Part shown: piece after piece, positions 25,830 through 33,936 of the stretch
How positions within the stretch are numbered: the stretch's first letter is position 1
Layout: each line of letters starts with the position of its first letter
Assembly (NCBI RefSeq): GCF_003148825.1
Contig: NZ_QGGZ01000023.1
Coordinates: 25,449 to 89,448, forward strand
Direction: 5' to 3'
DNA length: 64,000 nucleotides
Origin: Streptomyces sp. CG 926
GTDB taxonomy: Bacteria > Actinomycetota > Actinomycetes > Streptomycetales > Streptomycetaceae
Program-made: the position numbers and the translations under genes
Notes under the pieces: generated by a model
Database searches by the model: none
Seen by the model: the letters and a program-made list of their open reading frames with translations, nothing else
What the model was told of the DNA's origin: nothing

Positions 25830-26120
25830 GAAATCCACGCGGCCGCCGCTCGCGTGCCGTCGTGGTTGAGGCCGCCCTCGCTCAGCTCACCCAACTCACC
25901 GGGAACGGGACGCACCGTCCGGACGGTGCGATCGTCGCGATCAGCGTCAACCCCGACCTCGGCACCGAAGTGCCCACCCTGCTGCCCGACTACGCGGACG
26001 ACGTCGAGGGGTCCGGGTCGTCTACTACGTGACCGCCCCGCCCACGAAGGGCTCCTGCGGTCCACGCGACGGCGTGCCGAGTGCCGGTGAGGCCGCAGCC
26101 TCCCCGGGCTCGTGGTCCGA
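25830..26120 (+). pseudogene. Fragment of an unknown soluble protein
   Basis: One frame reads AVVVEAALAQLTQLTGNGTH, RPDGAIVAISVNPDLGTEVP, TLLPDYADDVEG. After a shift at about 26010 another reads VRVVYYVTAPPTKGSC. Together they look like the C-terminal half of a small protein with a mixed fold. Its start is not found and the end merges with the 3' flank of the oxidoreductase gene. Confidence 0.4.
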
Positions 26121-26195
26121 TCGCTTCCGGCGCAGGCACATTCAGCTCGTCCAGCGCGGGGGCGTAGTGCACCACCGCCTGCTGGGGTTCGGTGA

Positions 26196-27194
26196 TCACG
26201 GGACCACCGTCAGCACGATCTTGCCTTGGATATGGCCCTTCGCGGCCCGTGTGTGTGCGCTGCCCGCCTCGGGCAGCGGGTAGGTGCTGTCCACCCCGAC
26301 CTGGAGCTTGCCCTGATCGAACAGGCGCCCGATCTCGGCGAGCTGGGGGCCGTTGGAACGTACTTGGATGTTCGAGACCGTGATGCCCAGACGCGCCGTC
26401 TCTTGCGGGTCGTACCGGGCGAAGAACACCGGAAGCATGGTGCCTCCGTGCTTGAGCACGGTCAGGAAGCGTGAGCTGTCCGGGCCGCCGACGGTGTCGA
26501 TCACCAGGTCGACGCCGCTGACCACGTCCGTGGCCCGCGTCGTGGTGTAGTCGATGAACTCGTCGGCGCCGAGCTTGCGCAGGAACTGCTCGTGCCGGCC
26601 CGAGGCCACCGCCACGACATGCGCCCCCTTCCACTTCGCCAGCTGCACCGCGAAGTGGCCCACTCCACCGGCGGCCCCGTTGACCAGCACGGTCATCCCC
26701 GGCGTGATCGGTACCGGCCGGTGCACCTGGCCGGTGAAAGGGGACGGCACGTCGTGGCCGAGGTCGATCAGGTACTGCCAGGCCGTGAGCACGGCCATCG
26801 GCGCCCCGGCCGCCTGTACGTGGTCGATACCGGCCGGCTTGTGAGCCAGGTCCGAGGCCGGCGCGACCACGTACTCGGCGTAGGTCCTGCCGTCGAATCC
26901 GGGAAATCGCAGCATGCCGAAGACCTCGTCACCGACGGCGAACTCCCGCACGTCGGGAGCGACCGCCTGGATCACGCCCGACATGTCCGTTCCGGGGATC
27001 AAGGGGAACTCCAGCGCCGGCCTCATCTCGGCCGGCATGACCTTCAGCCCCTCACGCAGGTACCAGTCCGGCGGGTTGATGCCCGCCGCGTGCACCCGGA
27101 CGAGCACCTCGCCCGGGCCGATCTCGGGAACCGGCACCTCGTCATACCGCAGAACTTCCGGTCCGCCCGCTTCGTGGAACTGAATGGCCTTCAT
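26196..27194 (-). CDS. NADP-dependent MDR oxidoreductase
   Basis: 332 residues: the GroES-like domain has IGPGEVLVRVHAAGINPPDW, then FPLIPGTDMSGVIQAV, DEVFGMLRFPGFDGRTYAEY, the cofactor site VLVNGAAGGVGHFAVQLAKW and FIDYTTTRATDVVSGVDLV. It belongs to the zinc-free quinone oxidoreductase/enoyl-reductase-like branch of the medium-chain reductases and acts on an unknown enone or quinone. It faces a LysR regulator across a 122-base gap, the classic arrangement for a LysR-controlled target. Confidence 0.9.
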   Translation of the reverse strand: MKAIQFHEAGGPEVLRYDEVPVPEIGPGEVLVRVHAAGINPPDWYLREGLKVMPAEMRPALEFPLIPGTDMSGVIQAVAPDVREFAVGDEVFGMLRFPGFDGRTYAEYVVAPASDLAHKPAGIDHVQAAGAPMAVLTAWQYLIDLGHDVPSPFTGQVHRPVPITPGMTVLVNGAAGGVGHFAVQLAKWKGAHVVAVASGRHEQFLRKLGADEFIDYTTTRATDVVSGVDLVIDTVGGPDSSRFLTVLKHGGTMLPVFFARYDPQETARLGITVSNIQVRSNGPQLAEIGRLFDQGKLQVGVDSTYPLPEAGSAHTRAAKGHIQGKIVLTVVP

Positions 27195-27316
27195 CGCGCC
27201 TGTCGCTTTCTCGGGGAAACGTTGCTCCCTCAGTCAAGGCCCATGACGGCACGACCGTCCAAGACCGGTTCGGCAACCTGATCATTCCGAAACGGCATGA
27301 CGCGTACGCTGCGAGG

Positions 27317-28192
27317 GTGAACGATCTCGGACAGGACCTGGAACTGCGGCTGGTGCGCTACTTCACCGTGGTGGCGGCGCACCAGCACTTCGGCCGGGCC
27401 GCCGCCGACCTGCACGTGGCCCAGCCGGCGCTCAGCCGCCAGATCCAACGGCTCGAGAAGTATCTCGGCGCACGCCTGCTGGACCGCGTTCCCCAGGGCA
27501 CCCGGCTCACCCCGGCCGGCCAGAGGTTCCTCCCCCGGGCCCAAGCCCTGCTGCAGGCCGCCCGCCAGGCCGAGCTGACCGTGCGTGAACCACACCGGAC
27601 CGAACGCATCGCCATCGGGTACGTCGAAGACCTGGTGATCACTGCCGCCGTACGGGAACTGCGCCACCGTTACCCGGATGCCGAGATCACCACCCGGTAC
27701 CTGAGCTGTCGCGACGTCGGCGCGCTCACCGACAAGCACGTCGACGCCCTGATCGCGCGGGCCCCGCTGCCGCTCGCCGCCGACGACGTGCTCACCACCC
27801 CGCTGTACCAGGAGCCCCGGATGCTCGTGGTCCCGCGTGGCCATCGACTGGCCGACCGGGCGTCGGTGACCGCGGAAGAACTGGCGGGCGAGGAGGCGAC
27901 GCCGTGCGCGTTCGAGACCACGGACTGGACCTCCTACCGGATCCTCGGGGCCGGCGTCCGACCGATCGAGAGCTACGAGGACAAGCTCGAACTCGTCGCG
28001 AGTGGCAGGGCGATCGCCGTGCTACCGGTCGGCGATCGGCGTAGCTCACTGCGTCCCGACCTCGTCACCGTCCCGATCGAGGGCGCTCCCCCCAGCCAGG
28101 TCGTCCTGGTCAGTCGCAAGGGGGACCCGAACCCGATGATCAGGAAGCTCCGCCTGGCGGCCGAGGCCGTCATGACCGCCCCGGAAGTCTGA
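27317..28192 (+). CDS. LysR-family transcriptional regulator
   Basis: 291 residues. The winged helix-turn-helix fills residues 7-65 (LELRLVRYFTVVAAHQHFGR, AAADLHVAQPALSRQIQRLE). The effector domain follows (IAIGYVEDLVITAAVRELRH, RYPDAEITTRYL, LYQEPRMLVVPRGHRLADRA). It is divergent from the oxidoreductase at 26196, which it probably regulates together with itself from the shared gap. Inducer unknown. Confidence 0.92.
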   Translation: MNDLGQDLELRLVRYFTVVAAHQHFGRAAADLHVAQPALSRQIQRLEKYLGARLLDRVPQGTRLTPAGQRFLPRAQALLQAARQAELTVREPHRTERIAIGYVEDLVITAAVRELRHRYPDAEITTRYLSCRDVGALTDKHVDALIARAPLPLAADDVLTTPLYQEPRMLVVPRGHRLADRASVTAEELAGEEATPCAFETTDWTSYRILGAGVRPIESYEDKLELVASGRAIAVLPVGDRRSSLRPDLVTVPIEGAPPSQVVLVSRKGDPNPMIRKLRLAAEAVMTAPEV

Positions 28193-28254
28193 CCGGGACC
28201 GGCCGAACCGGTCGGCGCTGAACTGCGCCAAGAGGTGAGGCGCGCTGTGTTCGT

Positions 28255-28430
28255 CGGGCCGGCGCTTCGAGACCGACCACTACGTCTGGCCCGGACGGTG
28301 CGTCGGTCGGTGTCCGTGTGCCGTGTCCGTGTCCGTGTCCATGACGACGCGTGCGTCACCGCCTTCGTCCAGAAGACCAACGGTCCCTACTCCCGAGGGC
28401 GGCTGCTCCGAGTCGACCGGCGGTCACTGA
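28255..28430 (+). pseudogene. Second copy (fragment) of the DUF6234-like C-terminal domain
   Basis: In one frame GRRFETDHYVWP, then after an expanded gtccgt-type repeat VRVHDDACVTAFVQKTNGPY, then after one extra t PEGGCSESTGGH and TGA. The intact gene at 3166 ends RFETDHYVWPEG, VGVRVHDDACVTAFAQKTNY and GPYPEGGCFEPRAGH, so this is clearly a degenerated paralogous copy of its last 55 residues. The rest of the gene is absent. Confidence 0.7.
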
Positions 28431-28539
28431 CCGACCGTCGGCCGGGTCCGGGCCACCCCGACGTCAGGCATGCGCAACCCGTTCCGACGCCCCGGCGTCC
28501 CACAGCACGACAGACGACTTCGATCACCGGGGAGAGCAC

Positions 28540-28830
28540 GTGGCGGACAAGGACCGGGAAAAGTGGATGGCGCGTTTCCAGGTACGGCTGGCCATGCAGC
28601 CGGGCGTGGACCGGGCAGTTGTGCTCCGGGCGGTCAAGGAGGTCACGGCCCACTGCGCGGAGACGGGAGAGCACCCGCAGACCGCCTTCGGTGATCCGGA
28701 CGCCCACGCCGTGCAGGCCGCCGCACGCCTGGTACCGGCGGACCGGGCGGCGCGCACGAAGCGGCACAACGCCGTGGCGGACGCGCTCGGATCCGCACTC
28801 AAGAAGGCCGGGGACATCGCCGGTCTGTGA
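28540..28830 (+). CDS. HAAS-like small signalling protein
   Basis: 96 residues from a GTG at 28540 with GGGGAGAG upstream. It reads KDREKWMARFQVRLAMQPGV, RAVVLRAVKEVTAHCAETGE, QTAFGDPDAHAVQAAARLVP. The 'C...GE.P..AFGDP..YA' pattern is that of HAAS (helical, PadR-associated) domains, which in other proteins sit on the cytoplasmic side of membrane modules. Here the domain is alone, without helices, and ends ALKKAGDIAGL. No PadR regulator is adjacent. Confidence 0.75.
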   Translation: MADKDREKWMARFQVRLAMQPGVDRAVVLRAVKEVTAHCAETGEHPQTAFGDPDAHAVQAAARLVPADRAARTKRHNAVADALGSALKKAGDIAGL

Positions 28831-28940
28831 CCGGTCCGAGCGGCTTCCGTCGGCGGCGACCGGGCCGCAGCTCGCGACGTCCTCGGCGATCAGGTGCGGT
28901 GACGCGACGACCGTCGCACGGCAACGGTCGTGCCGGGGCC

Positions 28941-28971
28941 GGTGGCCGGCCCGAAATGGGGGCCGGCCACC
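28941..28971 (+). terminator. 12-bp stem-loop
   Basis: Arms 28941-28952 (ggtggccggccc) and 28960-28971 pair perfectly around gaaatgg, about 110 bases after the HAAS-like gene. Confidence 0.65.
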
Positions 28972-29275
28972 CCTGCACGCCGTCGTCGTCTCCCGGGCCG
29001 TCGTGTTCGGCACGGCTCGTGACAGCCCGCGCGCCCTGGTGCGGCAGTGGCCGTACGTTCTCGGCTCCGGCGGCGCGCGTCGCGTGGCGGGCCGCCGTAG
29101 CGCTCAGCCGGACACGAACCCCCGGATGAGCCGGCAATGGTGAGGACGCGTCACTGTTTGCCGCTGTGACACGATTCCTCCCAGTACCCCCGCCACGTTC
29201 CGCGCCGCCGCCGCGGCGGCCCTGTGGCGTGGGCCCGGCCACACCATCCATCGAGACGGAAGAGAACACCACCGC
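28972..29275. other. Intergenic stretch, 304 bases
   Basis: No gene supported. The end nearest 29276 should hold the promoter of the lipoprotein gene; no clear -10/-35 pair could be assigned. Confidence 0.4.
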
Positions 29276-30715
29276 ATGGCGCGCCATCAGCAGGCCTACC
29301 CGACCGAGGACTCCGGTCACATATTCCAGCCGCGGAGCGGCGGACGCCTGCGGGACCGCGGCCGCCGGATCCTCGCCGTCACCGCCACCGCGGTTCTTCT
29401 CCTCGCCGGCGCCACCGCCTGCAGCGACAGCACGACGAGCACGCCCGCCAAGAGCAGTAGCGCGCCGAAGGAACCGTTCGCCCCGGCGCAGCTCGCCCCG
29501 GTGTGGAAGTCTCCGCGCGTCGAGGGTGACTCGCTGCGCACGCCGTACATGGCCGCTTGGCGGACGCCAGGCGCCTACTATGTGGGCCGCGGGACCGGGG
29601 TGGAGATCCTGGACCCTGCCACCGGGAAGAAGCTGGGCACCGTCGTGCCGCCCGAACCGGACATGACGCCCTGCGGTATGACGGAGAGCCTCACCGCCGA
29701 CGGCCTGGGTGCGATCGCGTGGATCAAGGGCGACCCGGAGGCCTTGAGGGCTGCCTGTGACCGCATCTCGCTGATCGACACCCGCAACGGCAACAAGATC
29801 GCCTGGACCAAGCAGATCTCCGGCGCCCCCCTGAACGGCAAGCCGCTGACGAACGACACCACCCGGCTCGCCTTCCTCACCGGCGATGTCCTCGCCGTCA
29901 TGACCCCGAACACGGTCGTCGGGCTGCGTCTCGACGGCGCTGAAGCATGGACGTGGCGCAACATCGGGGTCGGGCTCGACAAGTACGTCCTCAACTGGGA
30001 CATGACCGCCCACCAGGACCGGATCATGGTCATGATCGGCATCGAGGGCGGCCCTGAGCTGTGGAGGTACTGGGTATCCACCCTCGATGCCTCGGGCAAG
30101 GAGCTGTCCAAGGAGCCCGTCCCCATGCCGGTGCCCGCCAAGGGCGGCGTCAGTCTGGTCGGGGCCGCCCCCATGACCGCGATCGTCGAGCCCTACAGCT
30201 TCGACAAGGTCACCAAGCCGGAGCTCGTCACCTTCACCCGGGACGGCAGTGTGGCCCGGCGCATTCCGCTCGCCTCCGACGCGGGCGAGATCCGGCTGAA
30301 CCGGAGCCGGCGCCTCGGCGGGGCGAAGCGCTTCGACATCGCCTTCAGTGGCTCCACGGCCTACCTCGTCGCGGGCAACCCCGCCAGCAGCACGGCTCCC
30401 GTTCAGATCGTCGCCCTCGACCTGGAGAGCGGCGCCACGCGATGGACCGAGGCGGTCGACACCGTCACCACCCCCCGTTTCCTCGGAGTCGACAAGGACA
30501 CCGTGTACGTGCTGGCAGGGAAGACCTCCCAGGACATGCCCGTCTACGCCTATGCGGCGAAGGACGGCACCCGGACCCAGATCAGTACCGTGAAGGCAAC
30601 CGACAGCCTGCTGTCCATGGATAACCTGATCATCGACTACACCACAGGAAGTCTTGCCCTGACCGAACCCGGGCAAGGGCCGACCGGAACCATCATGTTC
30701 CGCCCCACCCCCTGA
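29276..30715 (+). CDS. Lipoprotein with PQQ-like beta-propeller
   Basis: 479 residues. A basic N-terminus of about 40 residues leads into a hydrophobic segment (RILAVTATAVLLLAGATAC) ending in Cys, so it is probably a lipoprotein anchored outside the cell. After a Ser/Thr/Lys linker come repeated strands such as TGKKLGTVVPPE, ISLIDTRNGNKIAWTKQ, LDLESGATRWTEAVDTVTTP and DTVYVLAGKTSQDMPVYAYA. This is the pattern of pyrrolo-quinoline-quinone-type propellers, which serve as scaffolds or binding proteins. No enzymatic motif. It is convergent with a Ser/Thr kinase gene. Confidence 0.8.
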   Translation: MARHQQAYPTEDSGHIFQPRSGGRLRDRGRRILAVTATAVLLLAGATACSDSTTSTPAKSSSAPKEPFAPAQLAPVWKSPRVEGDSLRTPYMAAWRTPGAYYVGRGTGVEILDPATGKKLGTVVPPEPDMTPCGMTESLTADGLGAIAWIKGDPEALRAACDRISLIDTRNGNKIAWTKQISGAPLNGKPLTNDTTRLAFLTGDVLAVMTPNTVVGLRLDGAEAWTWRNIGVGLDKYVLNWDMTAHQDRIMVMIGIEGGPELWRYWVSTLDASGKELSKEPVPMPVPAKGGVSLVGAAPMTAIVEPYSFDKVTKPELVTFTRDGSVARRIPLASDAGEIRLNRSRRLGGAKRFDIAFSGSTAYLVAGNPASSTAPVQIVALDLESGATRWTEAVDTVTTPRFLGVDKDTVYVLAGKTSQDMPVYAYAAKDGTRTQISTVKATDSLLSMDNLIIDYTTGSLALTEPGQGPTGTIMFRPTP

Positions 30716-30854
30716 CAGACGCTCGCCGACGGCCGCTCTCGTCGTTCACCGGTGCGCGTCGCTTCGGTGTGTGAGGAGCTGCCGGAAGGCGTAGAGGTTC
30801 TTCGTACCCCCCTTACGGTGTCGATCACGCTGCGGACCGGACGGGATCAGTGGA

Positions 30855-32447
30855 TCAATCGCGCTGCCATACCTTGGCGACGCCCTCCAGGTAGTCGTCC
30901 TGACCGTCCTGGATGTCGGTGACCTGCAGGACGAGCAACAGGTCGGAGGAGACCCGGACGCAGATCAGGTCGTCGATGCCCCAGTCGGCGTCCTCCACCG
31001 ACGTTCCGTAGTCGGAGCTCCGCTCGTCCGCGAGGCAGTCGCTGTTCAGTTCGGCATCCCCGGACTTGATGAGCAGGATGTCGTCCCCGGCGAGGTTCCA
31101 GTCGGCGTGCAGGTCGAGATCGAAGCCGTCCCCCAGCGGCGCCTGTGTGAGGTCGGTCGCGTCGATGCCGTGGCCGGTGGGCAGTTGGATCTCCGCCTCA
31201 TCCGACATGGACCACCCGTCGAGCGGGTCGGAGCTCTCCGACGTCGGATCCGTCGGACCGTCGCCGCTGTCGCCGCTGTCGCCGCTGTCGTCCTGGGAGA
31301 CGTAGCGCTCGGCCGCGTCCTTCCCGTTCTGCACGGCCGTGTACGCGAGGGCCCCGATCGTCGCGGCCACCACCACGGCGGCGGCCGCGACGAAGGGTGC
31401 CGTACGGAGCCGGGCGCGAGCCCCGGCCGGGCGCGGGCCGTACCCGGGCGGGGTGGCCGGGTACGCCCCGGCCGCCACCGCGGGATCTACCCGCGTCGGC
31501 GCGTACCGCGGGGGCTCGGTGGCCGTCAGCGACGGGTCGGAGTCCGCCTCCAGCGCCGAGGAGGCGCGTGCGAGCAGGCTGTGCGCGACCGGGGCCGGCA
31601 GCCAGTCGGAACCGATCGGCCGGGCGTCGTCCGCCTCGGCCGCGACTTCCGTGAACAGGGCTTCCAGGGTGGGCCGTGCGGCGGGGTCCTTGGCGAGGCA
31701 GCGCCGTACGAGGTCTCGCGCGGGCCCGGAGAGGTTCTCCAGCCGCGGTTCGGAGTGCACGACCCGATAGAGCAGCGCGGGGGTGGCGCCGGTCCCGAAG
31801 GGGCTCTCACCGCTCAGGGTGAAGGCCAGCACCGCCCCGAAGGAGAACACGTCGGAAGCGGTCCCGACCGTGCCCCCGGAGGCCTGCTCGGGCGACATGA
31901 AGCCGGGGGAGCCGACGGTCATACCGGTGCGGGTCAACGCGCTCGCCTCGGTGGCCCGTGAGATCCCGAAGTCGATCACCCGGGGCCCGTCGGGGCCCAG
32001 CAGGACGTTGGACGGTTTCAGGTCACGGTGCACCAACCCGGCGGCGTGCACGGCCGCCAAGGCCGCCGCCAGGCCGCGGGCCAGGGCGAGCGCCGAGGCT
32101 TCGGGGAACGGCCCGTGCTCGGCCACGGCCTCGGCGAGCGACATCCCGGGTACGAAGACCGTGCTCAGCCACGGTGTCGGATCGTCCACACCGGCGGCGA
32201 GGACCTGTGCGGTGTATCGCCCGTCCACCGCCCGTGCGGCGGCGACCTCGCGGGCGAACCGGCGTCGGAACTCCGGATCCCGGGCCAGTTCGGGATGGAC
32301 CACTTTGACGGCCACGCTGCGTCCGCCGGGCGTGCGGGCCAGGTACACCCGGCCCATGCCTCCGCTGCCGAGTCGTGCGACGACGTGGTAGGGCCCGACC
32401 CGCACGGGGTCACCCGGTATCAATGCGTCCACTCGGCCCCCCCGCAT
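30855..32447 (-). CDS. Membrane Ser/Thr protein kinase (PknB-type)
   Basis: 530 residues from the ATG at 32447; an in-frame GTG at 32432 is possible. The kinase domain covers about residues 18-270: glycine loop RLGSGGMGRVYLA, VAVKVVHPEL (ATP-binding Lys), catalytic loop VHRDLKPSNVLL, DFGISRATEASALTRTG and SPGFMSPEQASG. A Pro/Ala-rich juxtamembrane part leads to one helix (FVAAAAVVVAATIGALAYTA). The external part begins with an acidic DSGDSGDSGDG repeat and continues as an unknown domain (LDGWSMSDEAEIQLPTGHGI), the presumed sensor. All active-site residues are present. Confidence 0.92.
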   Translation of the reverse strand: MRGGRVDALIPGDPVRVGPYHVVARLGSGGMGRVYLARTPGGRSVAVKVVHPELARDPEFRRRFAREVAAARAVDGRYTAQVLAAGVDDPTPWLSTVFVPGMSLAEAVAEHGPFPEASALALARGLAAALAAVHAAGLVHRDLKPSNVLLGPDGPRVIDFGISRATEASALTRTGMTVGSPGFMSPEQASGGTVGTASDVFSFGAVLAFTLSGESPFGTGATPALLYRVVHSEPRLENLSGPARDLVRRCLAKDPAARPTLEALFTEVAAEADDARPIGSDWLPAPVAHSLLARASSALEADSDPSLTATEPPRYAPTRVDPAVAAGAYPATPPGYGPRPAGARARLRTAPFVAAAAVVVAATIGALAYTAVQNGKDAAERYVSQDDSGDSGDSGDGPTDPTSESSDPLDGWSMSDEAEIQLPTGHGIDATDLTQAPLGDGFDLDLHADWNLAGDDILLIKSGDAELNSDCLADERSSDYGTSVEDADWGIDDLICVRVSSDLLLVLQVTDIQDGQDDYLEGVAKVWQRD

Positions 32448-32594
32448 CGCGCCTGGTACGGCCGAATTCTAGTGGCCTGAATCATGGTCATGCAGGCGTT
32501 CCACGGCGTTCGCATACGTTCCGAGGCGTGCGCGGACGTTGCTCAGATCGGCGACCGACGTGGCTCCACGTGACCCCTGACCATGCGACATGTC

Positions 32595-32897
32595 TCAGGC
32601 CAGGCCCCAGGACCAGGTCCCGTCGGCGGTGACGAGGCAGCCGAGAACGGCCAGGTCGGCCAGACCCAGGGCGATGCCCAGGCGGGCCCGGCCGGGCCTG
32701 GTCGTGCGCCGCCGCAGGGCGAAGGCGCCGAGGACGACGGCGGTCGGGCCGAGGATCAGGTTCATCACGAGCAGCCCCACCAGGCCGAGGACGAACCCGG
32801 TGACGGCCATCGCGTCGGCGTCACGGGTGGGGGCCGGGGGTCGGGCTCCGGTACGGGCCCGGGCGGCCCGGGTGTCGGTTCCGGTCAGCGGGCTCAT
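32595..32897 (-). CDS. DUF4190-type two-helix membrane protein
   Basis: 100 residues from the ATG at 32897, which overlaps the previous stop by four bases (ATGA). After a Thr/Arg/Pro-rich start it has DAMAVTGFVLGLVGLLVMNL, ILGPTAVVLGAFALRRR and IALGLADLAVLGCLVTADG, the spacing of DUF4190 proteins. No known function. It forms a two-gene unit with the gene at 32894. Confidence 0.8.
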   Translation of the reverse strand: MSPLTGTDTRAARARTGARPPAPTRDADAMAVTGFVLGLVGLLVMNLILGPTAVVLGAFALRRRTTRPGRARLGIALGLADLAVLGCLVTADGTWSWGLA

Positions 32898-33115
32898 CGC
32901 AGACCTCCGTGTCCGTGGTCGAGGTGTCCGTGGTCGAGGCGTGCGGCCCCGCGGTGGCCCGAGAAGCGCTCGCGTACGGCGAAGACGGCGAGCCAGAGCG
33001 CGATGGCCAGACCGGCGACCATGCTGACGGGCGCGGGGACGTGGGCCACGGCGCCGATGACGACGCCGAGCACCAGCAACGCACCTACGAGGAAGAGCAT
33101 GAGACGTCCTTCCAT
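32894..33115 (-). CDS. Small two-helix membrane protein
   Basis: 73 residues. There is a choice between ATG at 33115 (MEGRLMLFLVGALLVLGVVI) and the Met five codons on. Two hydrophobic segments (LFLVGALLVLGVVIGAVAHV and SMVAGLAIALWLAVFAVRER) are followed by a His-rich tail (RLDHGHLDHGHGG) that could bind metal. It is the first gene of the unit with DUF4190 and divergent from the TetR gene, hence probably its target. Confidence 0.75.
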   Translation of the reverse strand: MEGRLMLFLVGALLVLGVVIGAVAHVPAPVSMVAGLAIALWLAVFAVRERFSGHRGAARLDHGHLDHGHGGLR

Positions 33116-33123
33116 TCAGGTAA

Positions 33124-33154
33124 CAGTTGTTCACTGACTACCCAGTTCAGTTGT
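33124..33154. promoter_or_regulatory. Possible TetR operator
   Basis: In the gap between the divergent small membrane gene and the TetR gene the heptamer cagttgt occurs at 33124-33130 and 33148-33154, with a related cagttca at 33143. This AT-richer patch is the natural place for the TetR-type regulator to bind. No clean dyad was found, so this is tentative. Confidence 0.35.
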
Positions 33155-33199
33155 CCTCATGCTGGCGGCGCGCAACTGTGACGCGGTTGACTTCGCGTC

Positions 33200-33823
33200 A
33201 TGAGTCCGCACACCGGCTTTCGTGAGACCCAGCGCCGCCGCACCCGACGCGCCCTGCTCGACGCGGCCTTGGCGGAATTGACGGACCGCAGCCTCGGCAG
33301 CCTCGGCCTCAGAGAGGTGACCCGGGCCGCCGGAGTGGCCCCCACCGCCTTCTACCGGCACTTCCGGGGCATGGACGAGCTGGGGACCGCCTTGGTCGAG
33401 GAGGCGCTGGCCAGCCTGCACGGGACGGTGCGGGACATCCTCGCCGCGACCGGCGACGCCGCGCGGCGCGGCGACGCCGTGGTGCGACTCGTCGCCGAAC
33501 TCGTGCGCGACCGGCCCGCGCACGTCCGCTTCCTGGTCCGCGAGCGCCACGGCGGGGTGCCGGCGGTGCGCGAGGCCATCGCCGGGCAACTCGACGTGCT
33601 CGCCGACGAGGTGGGCGCCGCGCTCGCGGCCGATCCCGTGAGCGAGGGCTGGGACGCCGACGACGTGACGATGCTGTCGCGGCTGCTGGTGGACCACATG
33701 TTCATGACGGCCTCGGCGTTCCTGGCCGCCTCGCTCCGGGGCGAGGACTGGTCGGCCGCCACCGGCACGGCACGCGCCCAGCTCCGCCTGATCCATCTCG
33801 GACGCGTGAACTGGCCCGGCTGA
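33200..33823 (+). CDS. TetR-family transcriptional regulator
   Basis: 207 residues. Helix-turn-helix at about residues 12-58 (RRRTRRALLDAALAELTDRS, LREVTRAAGVAPTAFYRHFR). The C-terminal ligand domain contains DRPAHVRFLVRERHGGVP and LVDHMFMTASAFLAASL. The 'TAFYRHFR.MDELG' region resembles regulators of fatty-acid genes (FabR-like), but the ligand is unknown. It is divergent from the DUF4190 pair and probably controls it. Confidence 0.88.
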   Translation: MSPHTGFRETQRRRTRRALLDAALAELTDRSLGSLGLREVTRAAGVAPTAFYRHFRGMDELGTALVEEALASLHGTVRDILAATGDAARRGDAVVRLVAELVRDRPAHVRFLVRERHGGVPAVREAIAGQLDVLADEVGAALAADPVSEGWDADDVTMLSRLLVDHMFMTASAFLAASLRGEDWSAATGTARAQLRLIHLGRVNWPG

Positions 33824-33829
33824 CCCAGG

Positions 33830-33881
33830 CGTCGGTCTCGGTCTCGGCCTCGGCGTCGGCGTCGGCGTCGGCCTCGGCGTT
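33830..33881. repeat. Tandem hexamer-like repeat
   Basis: About eight imperfect copies of tcggcg/tcggcc/tcggtc between the convergent TetR and MMPL genes. No coding role; it may form structured RNA at the convergent ends or may simply be slippage. Confidence 0.6.
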
Positions 33882-33936
33882 GCACCGCTCCGCCGCCGGG
33901 GCCCCGCACGTGCCGCTGCCCCGCCCCCCGCCCGCG

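Noticed and set aside
33830..33881. CRISPR-like or minisatellite array
   Set aside because: Six-base imperfect units without spacers; low complexity only.
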